A DNA stretch of 5,689 nucleotides, from positions 1-5,689 of the forward strand of contig SLTF01000220.1 of NCBI GenBank assembly GCA_007130025.1. Direction: 5' to 3'. Origin of the DNA: Spirochaetales bacterium (GTDB lineage: Bacteria; Spirochaetota; Spirochaetia; DSM-27196; PWMO01). A model generated the notes under the pieces. That model made no database searches. It was not told where the DNA came from and saw nothing but the letters and a program-made list of their open reading frames with translations. A program made the translations under genes and the position numbers. Below are positions 1-5,689 of the stretch, piece by piece (position 1 is the first letter of the stretch; every line of letters begins with the position of its first letter).

Positions 1-141
1 ATCGGCACCGTGAGCGCCCGCACCCGCTCCACCTCTCGCCGTGTTGTCGCAAACCGAGAGCAGCTCCCAGATGCGCTGCGCCGAGACCATCTGGCCGGGG
101 TGGGGCTTGAGCCGGTGAGCTGCCGGCTCAATCTCGCGCAT
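1..141 (-). pseudogene. Aromatic amino acid ammonia-lyase fragment (HAL/PAL/TAL family), N-terminal half missing
   Basis: Read on the minus strand from an ATG at 141-139 to the left edge, this frame gives about 47 residues without a stop, beginning MREIEPAAHRLKPHPGQ and continuing MVSAQRIWELL. The H-x-L-K/R-x-HPGQ block followed by an amphipathic helix is a hallmark of the MIO-dependent histidine, phenylalanine and tyrosine ammonia-lyases; plant PAL has a very similar HKLKHHPGQ. In full-length enzymes of about 500 residues this motif sits past the middle, well after the Ala-Ser-Gly MIO tripeptide. Here the frame meets a stop at 174-172, so the N-terminal half is absent and the plus-strand ligase occupies that place. 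The C-terminal part runs off the left edge. Next to a coumarate-ligase-like gene, tyrosine ammonia-lyase (Tyr to p-coumarate plus ammonia) is the likeliest original activity, but the fragment alone cannot separate TAL, PAL and HAL. It is either a truncated pseudogene or one side of an assembly join. Confidence -1.
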
Positions 142-1207
142 GTTCGGTCTCGGCGATGCCGGGATAGACGATTACCTCCTCGCTCGCCCCACGGTCAGCG
201 ACTGGAGCGAACTGATCGCGTCGGTTTTGCGCGAGCGTGACGCTCAGGTTGTCTTTCGCACCTCGGGCAGCACGGGCGCCGCACGCGAGGTTGCGCATCG
301 GTTTGCCGACCTCACCGATGAAGCGGCGCACTTTGCCGAGATTGTCGATCCCGACGGCACCTTCCATGTGACCGTTCCAACCCACCACATCTATGGGTTT
401 ATCTTTGGGGCTCTCGTCCCCTCGCTTGCGGGACAGCCCATCGCCGAAGCGCGAGGGCTCGCCCTGGCCCGAGTACGGCCCGCACCCGGGGATGTGATTG
501 TAGCCTTCCCTCACGCTCTCTCGATCCTGGACCGGAACGGCGCCTTGGTCGCCGAAGGCCTCTCCGTGGTCAGCTCGACCGCGCCCTGTCCTCCGGAGCT
601 CGCGCAATCAGTGAGGGCCTCCGGGGTGCGACTCATCGAGGTATACGGATCAACGGAAACCGCCGGGGTCGGTTTTCGGGAGACCTCCGGTCCGTACCGG
701 CTGCTACCGATATGGCAACGGGCGGGAAACGGGATCCGGCGCCGGGGTGACATCCCCCGCCGGAACGACGACAACATCGCAGCGACACCCGATACCGCAA
801 GAGTGTCCGACTCCATGGAGATCGATCTGCCCGATGCCGTGGCGCTACCCGATAACGTGGAATGGATGGACGATCGGCATTTTCTGCCAATCCGGCGAAC
901 CGATTCCGCGGTACAGGTGGGGGGAGTGAACGTGATCCCCTCAGAGGTTGAGGGTGTGCTCACCGCTCACCCGTCGGTTACGGCGGCGAGCGTACGACTG
1001 ATGCAGCCCAGCGAGGGAGTCCGCTTGAAGGCGTTCATTGTGCCGTCGGGGCCGGAGTATTCCGAGGCGGAACTGCGTGCCCACGTCACTCACCACCTGC
1101 CGTCCGCGGCACGACCCGCTGTCTACACCGTGGGCGCTGCGCTCCCGCGCAACGACATGGGGAAACTCTGCGACTGGCCGGTTACTTCTTCGGCTTCTTC
1201 TCTTTGA
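140..1207 (+). CDS. AMP-forming acyl-CoA ligase, 4-coumarate--CoA ligase-like (PYP-chromophore activation type)
   Basis: Predicted ANL-superfamily ligase of 355 residues that would adenylate a carboxylic acid and pass it to CoA; p-coumarate is the likely substrate. Visible motifs are the phosphate-binding loop RTSGSTG at residues 40-46, the HHIYGF segment, the STAPCPPEL segment, the adenine-binding YGSTETAG at 169-176, the hinge region RRTDSAVQVGGVNVIP, and the C-terminal PRNDMGKL with the expected catalytic lysine at 342. Only about 40 residues precede the P-loop, far fewer than in typical 500-residue ligases. The short form resembles the ligase family tied to photoactive yellow protein (TIGR02372-like, from memory), and the adjacent ammonia-lyase fragment supports this. 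An aryl-polyene or flexirubin pigment ligase is the main alternative. The ATG at 140 is the only usable start after the in-frame TGA at 116-118, and no Shine-Dalgarno sequence precedes it, so the true N-terminus may be lost. A polar stretch around residues 195-230 looks like an insertion. The last residues (TSSASSL) read antisense through the end of the GH65 gene. Confidence -1.
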   Translation: MFGLGDAGIDDYLLARPTVSDWSELIASVLRERDAQVVFRTSGSTGAAREVAHRFADLTDEAAHFAEIVDPDGTFHVTVPTHHIYGFIFGALVPSLAGQPIAEARGLALARVRPAPGDVIVAFPHALSILDRNGALVAEGLSVVSSTAPCPPELAQSVRASGVRLIEVYGSTETAGVGFRETSGPYRLLPIWQRAGNGIRRRGDIPRRNDDNIAATPDTARVSDSMEIDLPDAVALPDNVEWMDDRHFLPIRRTDSAVQVGGVNVIPSEVEGVLTAHPSVTAASVRLMQPSEGVRLKAFIVPSGPEYSEAELRAHVTHHLPSAARPAVYTVGAALPRNDMGKLCDWPVTSSASSL

Positions 1208-3548
1208 TTTCAACCGGCTTGTTCAGCTCAAGGTTCACCTTTTCGCCGCGGACCGTGATGGTCAAGGGTTCGCCCTCGTAGAGCTCGAAACGGAGATGCT
1301 TGTGCGTGATCTCCACGCTGATTCGACTCTCATGAAAGCGCAGACGGAACTTGAGGTTTCCCCACGCCGACGGTAGCTGCGGCTCAAAGCTGAGGGCGCC
1401 ATGAAAGTCGCGCATGCCTCCGAAGCCGTAGACCAGCGCCATCCAGACGCCGCCGGTTGATGCGATGTGCACCCCGTCTACCACGTTTCCGGCAACGTTG
1501 GCCAGATCCATCAGCAGGGCGTACTGGAAGTACTCCAGTGCCTTCTGTTCGTGTCCGATCTCCGCCGCAAGAATCGCCTGAAAACAGGCCGACAGCGAAG
1601 AATCACCGGTGGTGAGTGGATCGTAGTACTCGAAGTTTCGCCGCTTCTGCTCAAGGCTGAACTCGTCTCCAAGCAGCACCATAGCCAGCACCACGTCGGC
1701 CTGCTTGATGACCTGGTGACGGTAGATGACCAGCGGGTGGTAGTGCAGCAGCAGTGGGTAGTTTTCGTGAGGAGTGTTTTTGAAATCCCACACCTCTTTC
1801 TCAAGGAAGTTGTCGTCCTGCGGGTTGATGCCGCGTTCCTTGTCGTAGGGAATGTACATACTGTCTGCTGCGCGTCGCCAGCGCGCCGGCTCGTCGGGCT
1901 CGAGGCGGGTATTGTGCGTCAGGTGAGAGAACGCCTCGGGTTGTTCGGCCTCCAGCCACTCGACCATCTCGGCAGCATAGCGCAGGTTGCTGCGCGCCAT
2001 CAGGTTGGTAAAGGTGTTGTCGTTCACCACGGTGGTATACTCGTCGGGCCCGGTAACCCCGTGGATGTGAAAGGCACCGGTATCCGGGCTGAAGAATCCG
2101 AGCCCCGCCCAGAGCCGGGCTGTCTCCACGAGAATCTCGGCGCCTACTTCCCCGAGGATCTCCCGATCGCCGCGAATGTCCACGTAGCGCTTGATTGCGA
2201 AGGCGATGTCGGCGTTGATGTGGTACTGCGCGGTCCCGGCGGCGTAGTAGGAGGAAGCTTCCTCGCCGTTGATGGTACGCCACGGAAAGAGCGCCCCGTC
2301 CTCGGAGAGTTCCTTCGCCCGCTCGCGTGCCTTGGGGAGCATGGAGTAACGAAAGCGCAGCAGGTTTCGGGTGATGCGCGAGTCGGTGTAGGTCAGGAAG
2401 GGCGTCACGTAGATCTCGGTGTCCCAGAAGTAGTGGCCCTCGTACGCCTGGCCGGTGAGGCCCTTGGCGGGAATGCCGGTGGTCTCCGCGCGCGCCGACG
2501 CCTGGCAGATCTGGAAGATGTTCCAGCTGATTGCCTGCTGCACCCGCGGCTCTGCATCAACGGTGACGTCGGCCCGCGACCAGAAGAGGTCGAGGTACTC
2601 TTTCTGGCCTCGCTCCAGGCTCTCATAGCCGTGCTTCACGCTGCGATCCAGGGTGCGGTTGCAGCGATCTACCAGCTCTACGGCCGGCACCGAGCGCGAG
2701 GTGTGGTAGGCGAAGTACTTCACGATCTTGATGGGTACGTGGGCCTTCGCGTCGATGGTGAAGACCACCTTCCCCAGATCTTCGCTCCAGCTGCGTTTGG
2801 GGAACCAGGTATTGTCGGTCTCAACCACGTGGTCCATGCCAACGCCGAGGGTCATTCGCGAATTGGTGGTTCGATACCCGGTAATGACGCGAAGATCCTC
2901 TTCCTGGTGATCGCGGGCGTTAAGGACGCGCTGCACGAAGGCGCGCGCCTTGCGGGGATCATCGCCGTTGCCGTTTCGTGGCTCGTCAAGGGGGGCGCTG
3001 TCCTGCCGGTTGATCAGCTGCGAGGAGATAACAACCGGGGCATCGTGGTCAATCTCTACCTCGTAGCTGATCGCGCCCACGTGGCGGTGCTCCAGGGAAA
3101 TGAGCCTCCGAGAGGTGACGCGGACGTGTTTTCCGCCCGGGCTCGCCCATACCAGGTCCCGCGTCAGGACTCCGGTTCGGAAATCGAGGGCGCGTTCGTA
3201 GCTGGTCATCCGGGCGGTTGGAAGATAGAGCGGCTCATCGTCGACGTAGAGTTTGATGACGGTGGCGTCGGGTACGTTGACGATGGTCTGCCCCGTTCGC
3301 GCAAAACCGTACGCCTCCTCGGCGTGTACGATGGGCCACGTCTCGTGAAAGCCGTTACAGAACGTCCCCGCCTCGATGCAGGGGCGGCCTTCCTCAAACA
3401 TGCCGCGAATACCCAGGTACCCGTTGGACAGCGCGAAGATCGTCTCGGCGTTGCCCATCCACTTCTGCGAATAGCTTTTCTCCACAATTCGCCATTCGTC
3501 CGATGGGTAGATGTGCTCCGGCAACAGTTTGAGTTTTCTCGGAATCAT
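1182..3548 (-). CDS. Glycoside hydrolase family 65 disaccharide phosphorylase (maltose/trehalose/kojibiose phosphorylase-like)
   Basis: A 788-residue cytoplasmic GH65 protein with no signal peptide. Inverting phosphorylases of this family split an alpha-glucosyl disaccharide with phosphate to give beta-glucose 1-phosphate and a sugar. The N-terminal beta-sandwich (about 12-270) carries FALSNGYLGIRG at 38-49. After a linker, the (alpha/alpha)6 catalytic domain has YFWDTEIY (FWD at 374-376), HGVTGPDEY with the general-acid Glu at 503, KQADVVLAM with Lys615, and the phosphate-site segment STGGVWMALVYGFGG starting at Ser697. A small C-terminal beta-domain follows, ending in a lysine-rich tail. 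Length and motif order match the family, so the gene looks intact. I chose the ATG at 3548 because a GGGGG Shine-Dalgarno sequence lies 8 nt upstream and the frame becomes family-like from there; a TTG at 3632 would add 28 residues not resembling the family. Substrate choice (maltose, trehalose, kojibiose, nigerose) cannot be read from the sequence. It diverges from the nucleotidyltransferase gene and overlaps the ligase tail to tail by 26 bp. Confidence -1.
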   Translation of the reverse strand: MIPRKLKLLPEHIYPSDEWRIVEKSYSQKWMGNAETIFALSNGYLGIRGMFEEGRPCIEAGTFCNGFHETWPIVHAEEAYGFARTGQTIVNVPDATVIKLYVDDEPLYLPTARMTSYERALDFRTGVLTRDLVWASPGGKHVRVTSRRLISLEHRHVGAISYEVEIDHDAPVVISSQLINRQDSAPLDEPRNGNGDDPRKARAFVQRVLNARDHQEEDLRVITGYRTTNSRMTLGVGMDHVVETDNTWFPKRSWSEDLGKVVFTIDAKAHVPIKIVKYFAYHTSRSVPAVELVDRCNRTLDRSVKHGYESLERGQKEYLDLFWSRADVTVDAEPRVQQAISWNIFQICQASARAETTGIPAKGLTGQAYEGHYFWDTEIYVTPFLTYTDSRITRNLLRFRYSMLPKARERAKELSEDGALFPWRTINGEEASSYYAAGTAQYHINADIAFAIKRYVDIRGDREILGEVGAEILVETARLWAGLGFFSPDTGAFHIHGVTGPDEYTTVVNDNTFTNLMARSNLRYAAEMVEWLEAEQPEAFSHLTHNTRLEPDEPARWRRAADSMYIPYDKERGINPQDDNFLEKEVWDFKNTPHENYPLLLHYHPLVIYRHQVIKQADVVLAMVLLGDEFSLEQKRRNFEYYDPLTTGDSSLSACFQAILAAEIGHEQKALEYFQYALLMDLANVAGNVVDGVHIASTGGVWMALVYGFGGMRDFHGALSFEPQLPSAWGNLKFRLRFHESRISVEITHKHLRFELYEGEPLTITVRGEKVNLELNKPVEIKEKKPKK

Positions 3549-3556
3549 CGAGGCAG

Positions 3557-3561
3557 CCCCC
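3557..3561 (-). promoter_or_regulatory. Shine-Dalgarno sequence of the GH65 gene
   Basis: On the minus strand the sequence reads AAAGGGGGCTGCCTCG and then ATG. The G-run ends 8 nt before the start codon at 3548, good spacing for ribosome binding, and it decides the start in favour of 3548 over the upstream TTG at 3632. Confidence -1.
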
Positions 3562-3572
3562 TTTCGCGAAAG
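3561..3572. promoter_or_regulatory. Perfect 12-bp palindrome CTTTCGCGAAAG, candidate operator
   Basis: CTTTCGCGAAAG is identical to its own reverse complement. It overlaps the downstream edge of the candidate -10 box and covers the predicted transcription start of the GH65 gene, ending just before its ribosome-binding site. That is where a dimeric repressor would block initiation. LacI/GalR-type sugar regulators often bind CG-centred palindromes, so sugar control is plausible. No regulator gene is in the window, and a chance palindrome cannot be excluded. Confidence -1.
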
Positions 3573-3598
3573 TATAGTCAAACGGCGCGGTTTTTCCA
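3571..3598 (-). promoter_or_regulatory. Candidate promoter for the GH65 gene
   Basis: Minus-strand TATACT at 3576-3571 matches the sigma-70 -10 consensus at five of six positions. A weak -35 candidate, TGGAAA (four of six), lies at 3598-3593 with a 16-bp spacer. Transcription would start near 3564, giving a short leader that contains the GGGGG ribosome-binding site. The -10 is the convincing part; the -35 is weak, which would fit dependence on an activator. This is inferred from sequence only. Confidence -1.
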
Positions 3599-3669
3599 GT
3601 CGCAGACAGTCCTGAAAGAATCTTGATCGCAACCGCCCCCGACCCTCGTCAAATCCTCAGTCACGGTGT

Positions 3670-3673
3670 AGGA
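3670..3673 (+). promoter_or_regulatory. Shine-Dalgarno AGGA of the nucleotidyltransferase gene
   Basis: AGGA at 3670-3673 lies 10 nt before the ATG at 3684 but only 1 nt before the ATG at 3675. The spacing favours 3684 as the start. I see no strong sigma-70 promoter for this gene in the gap: TAGGAT at 3669-3674 with TCGTCA at 3646-3651 is the best pair and is weak. Confidence -1.
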
Positions 3674-3683
3674 TATGGCGGTT

Positions 3684-4595
3684 ATGGCACACGAACCAAC
3701 TCTTGTGGTACTCGCGGCCGGCATGGGGAGCCGGTACGGCGGATTGAAGCAGGTCGACCCCGTAGGGCCTCACGGCGAAACCATCCTGGACTACTCGGTA
3801 TTTGACGCGATACGCGCGGGGTTTGGTCGAGTGGTGTTTGTGATTCGTCGCGATATCGAGGAGGAGTTTCGTGCGAAGGTCGGAAGCCGGTTTGAGGGAC
3901 GCCTTCCCGTGGACTACGCATTTCAGTCGCTCGACGATCTCCCCGACGGGTTCGCGCTCCCCGACGGACGGTCCAAACCGTGGGGAACCGCGCACGCGGT
4001 CTGGGCGGCGCGCAAGGTGGTATCCGGCAACTTCGCCGTGATCAACGCCGATGACTACTACGGCAGCGACGCCTACCGCGTGCTCGCCGCGTATCTGCAA
4101 TCAACCACCGGAGACCATTACGCGATGGTTGGGTATCGCCTGGGCAATACCCTCTCTGACCACGGCGATGTGAACCGCGCAGTCTGCCGGACCAACGCGC
4201 GCGGCGAGCTGGTCCGGGCCGTGGAGACGCTGGCGATCGAGCGCGATCCGGATACGCCCGAACGCGCCCGCTTTCCCTCCGACGGAGGGTACGACCATCT
4301 CCCGCTCGGAACCGTAGTCTCAATGAACATGTTTGGTTTTACCACGGCGATGTTCGCTCACATCGAGACGCATCTGCGGGCGTTTCTGCGCACTCGGGCA
4401 GAGGAGCCCAAGGCCGAGCTCTACATTCCCACGGTGGTAAACGAACTGATCGCGCAGGGGAAGGCTTCCATGCAGGTACTCAACAGCGACGCGACCTGGT
4501 TTGGGGTCACCTACGCCGAGGACAAACCCCACGTCCAAGAGGCAATTCGCGCACTGATCGCAGCGGGCCGCTACGAGACCCCGCTCTGGAACTAG
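3684..4595 (+). CDS. Sugar-phosphate nucleotidyltransferase-like protein (NTP_transferase fold)
   Basis: A cytoplasmic protein of 303 residues with a GT-A/Rossmann-like nucleotidyltransferase fold. Family members join a sugar 1-phosphate (or a similar phosphate ester) to a nucleoside triphosphate, releasing pyrophosphate. The N-terminal signature LAAGMGSRYGG at residues 10-20, followed by Lys22, corresponds to the nucleotide-binding GxGxR...K loop. WGTAHA at 100-105 matches the GTA-x-A base/sugar loop, and NADDYYG with Asp123-Asp124 is the metal-binding pair. The C-terminal part (AELYIPTVVNELI, then WFGVTYAEDKP) is typical of a widespread subgroup annotated only as nucleotidyltransferase or NDP-sugar pyrophosphorylase, so the substrate is unknown. 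The gene looks complete. The start at 3684 is preferred on Shine-Dalgarno spacing; an ATG at 3675 adds three residues. It is divergent from the GH65 gene and ends tail to tail with the kinase gene through overlapping TAG stops. Confidence -1.
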   Translation: MAHEPTLVVLAAGMGSRYGGLKQVDPVGPHGETILDYSVFDAIRAGFGRVVFVIRRDIEEEFRAKVGSRFEGRLPVDYAFQSLDDLPDGFALPDGRSKPWGTAHAVWAARKVVSGNFAVINADDYYGSDAYRVLAAYLQSTTGDHYAMVGYRLGNTLSDHGDVNRAVCRTNARGELVRAVETLAIERDPDTPERARFPSDGGYDHLPLGTVVSMNMFGFTTAMFAHIETHLRAFLRTRAEEPKAELYIPTVVNELIAQGKASMQVLNSDATWFGVTYAEDKPHVQEAIRALIAAGRYETPLWN

Positions 4596-5689
4596 TCGCG
4601 GTTCTGTTGTGCGGTGACGGCAAACCGAAAGCTTGTGCCTCCCGCAGCAGACTCCACCGACATCGTTGCACCAATCTGGTCGGCGAGGGTTCGCACCAGG
4701 GTGAGCCCAAAGCCACCGCCTTCCGGCAGTGTGGTTGCCGTTGGCCTGGGAAGCGACACTCCGGTATCTTCCACGCCAAATGTGAACCCTCCGTCGCGCT
4801 GTTCCAGGATCAGTTCGATCGAACCGCCACGGTCCTGCGGGAAGGCGTGTTTGTACGCGTTGGTCAGCAGCTCGTATGCCATCAGGCCTACCGCGACTCC
4901 CGTCTGTGACGACACCCGAACCGGGCTGAGCCGACGCTGCACCTGGATGTCCGGCCGATGGGAGTGGCTCATGGCCACAATCTCGACGAGGTTGCCGAGG
5001 TAGGCGTCAAGGTCTACCTCGTGGTAGTCACCCTTCTGGTAGAGCGAGTCGTAGATCAGCATCATGCTCTCGATGCGCCCGCGCGACTCCTCAAGCGCCG
5101 CGATCGCCGCCGGGTCGGAGAGCGACGATGCGCGAAGCGTCAGCAGGCTCATGATCGACATGAAGTTGTTCCGAATCCGGTGATGGACCTCTTTGAGAAG
5201 CAGTTTCTGCTCCGCGAGCAGACGCCGCTCTTTTCGTTCCAGTCGTTTTCGCTCCGTGATGTCACGATAGATCCCAAACACGGCAACCTGGCCGCCGTGG
5301 AAGAAAACCGGCTTGGCCATCACTTCGACCTCGATTCGCCGTCCGTTTCGGTCGCAGCGAACGGTATCGACAATCACGGTGTGGCCCGCGTTCACCGCCT
5401 CTTTCAGCGCTTCTGATTCCTGGAGATACTCTGGGGGCACAATAATCGTGCGGATATTTCCCCCACGGACCTCCTGCTCGGTGTAGCCGAAGAGACGGGT
5501 GAACTCCGCGTTCACGTGGACGATTCCTGCTTTCATGTCGGCCACGACGATTGGTTCCGGCGCGCTGTCGAGAAGTTGGCGAAAGAACGCGTTGTCCAGC
5601 CCGATGCGGTCACGAGCCTCCCGCTCGTGCGCGGCAAAGAGATCGAAGGCCATCTCGATGCTGGACCGCAGGACAAACTCTCCGGACTG
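4592..5689 (-). CDS. PAS-domain sensor histidine kinase, HisKA_2/HWE-like (5' end beyond the window)
   Basis: Autophosphorylating sensor kinase with no membrane segment in the visible part, so probably cytoplasmic. Numbered from the ATG at 5653 (353 residues to the stop), a PAS domain spans about 22-137: PEPIVVADM, then FGYTEQEV, ending in the common YRDITERKRLER linker, which is likely coiled-coil. The dimerisation and phosphoacceptor segment KEVHHRIRNNF contains His157-His158; the second histidine aligns with the acceptor of HWE kinases. The ATPase domain shows the N-box ELLTNAYKHAFP (Asn265), a G1 box VEDTG with Asp296, and a G2 box GGGFGL at 312-317. The PAS lacks the LOV cysteine motif and the PYP chromophore cysteine context, so its ligand is unknown. 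The frame stays open from 5653 to the right edge (SGEFVLRSSIE) and no ribosome-binding site precedes that ATG, so the protein probably starts outside the window, perhaps with another sensory domain. No receiver domain or response regulator is visible. Confidence -1.
   Translation of the reverse strand, partial: QSGEFVLRSSIEMAFDLFAAHEREARDRIGLDNAFFRQLLDSAPEPIVVADMKAGIVHVNAEFTRLFGYTEQEVRGGNIRTIIVPPEYLQESEALKEAVNAGHTVIVDTVRCDRNGRRIEVEVMAKPVFFHGGQVAVFGIYRDITERKRLERKERRLLAEQKLLLKEVHHRIRNNFMSIMSLLTLRASSLSDPAAIAALEESRGRIESMMLIYDSLYQKGDYHEVDLDAYLGNLVEIVAMSHSHRPDIQVQRRLSPVRVSSQTGVAVGLMAYELLTNAYKHAFPQDRGGSIELILEQRDGGFTFGVEDTGVSLPRPTATTLPEGGGFGLTLVRTLADQIGATMSVESAAGGTSFRFAVTAQQNRD

Noticed and set aside
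10..240. Plus-strand GTG-initiated small frame at the left edge
   Set aside because: The translation is arginine-rich and unlike known proteins. It lies antisense to the ammonia-lyase fragment and overlaps the ligase start in another frame.
128..607. Open minus-strand frame opposite the ligase gene
   Set aside because: Its translation has no recognisable motif, whereas the plus-strand frame carries the full set of ligase motifs. In particular it does not contain the missing N-terminal half of the lyase.
1467..3626. Very long plus-strand open frame antisense to the GH65 gene
   Set aside because: It is a GC-rich shadow of the phosphorylase. The minus strand shows all GH65 motifs with a ribosome-binding site, while the plus-strand translation is valine/glycine-rich with no family resemblance.
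3549..3632. Upstream TTG start for the GH65 gene, adding 28 residues
   Set aside because: The added sequence is basic and not family-like. It overlaps the candidate promoter, and the ATG at 3548 has a well-placed Shine-Dalgarno sequence.
4596..4640. Possible hairpin CGGTT...AACCG after the nucleotidyltransferase stop
   Set aside because: The stem is only 5 bp with a long loop and no following T-run, and it lies within the kinase coding region, so it is not a credible terminator.
4592..5653. Kinase PAS domain as a LOV or PYP photosensor
   Set aside because: The sequence lacks the LOV GxNCRFLQ motif and shows no PYP-like chromophore cysteine; it reads as a generic PAS domain.

Overview
The window is GC-rich, densely packed bacterial DNA with four substantial coding regions and one truncated remnant. 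There are no tRNA or rRNA genes, insertion sequences or CRISPR arrays that I can see. Taxonomy cannot be fixed from this sequence. The divergent layout, short intergenic gaps and gene families fit a free-living, GC-rich, probably Gram-negative bacterium. A spirochaete or a halophile is possible but only a guess.

Left region (1-1207): on the minus strand, bases 141 to 1 encode an internal piece of an aromatic amino acid ammonia-lyase (HAL/PAL/TAL, MIO-dependent superfamily), recognised by the HRLKPHPGQ motif. Its N-terminal half, including the MIO-forming region, is not in the window. Directly against it, on the plus strand, is a short AMP-forming ligase (140-1207) resembling the 4-coumarate--CoA ligases that activate p-coumarate for the photoactive yellow protein (PYP) chromophore. 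A tyrosine ammonia-lyase (Tyr to p-coumarate) and a p-coumarate:CoA ligase (p-coumarate to p-coumaroyl-CoA) are the two enzymes that make the PYP chromophore donor. A related pair also occurs in aryl-polyene and flexirubin pigment clusters. The lyase appears cut exactly where the ligase begins, which suggests a deletion across a divergent TAL/ligase pair, or an assembly join.

Middle region (1182-4595): a GH65 glycoside phosphorylase on the minus strand and a sugar-phosphate nucleotidyltransferase-like protein on the plus strand diverge from a gap of about 135 bp. The gap holds a recognisable Shine-Dalgarno sequence, a -10-like box and a perfect 12-bp palindrome on the phosphorylase side. The phosphorylase would release beta-glucose 1-phosphate from an alpha-glucosyl disaccharide. 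The neighbour belongs to a family that handles sugar 1-phosphates and nucleoside triphosphates. A metabolic link is plausible, but no beta-phosphoglucomutase is visible.

Right region (4592-5689): a PAS-domain sensor histidine kinase of the HisKA_2/HWE-like class lies on the minus strand. Its C-terminus meets the nucleotidyltransferase tail to tail with overlapping TAG stops, and its N-terminus probably continues past the right edge. No response regulator is present in the window.
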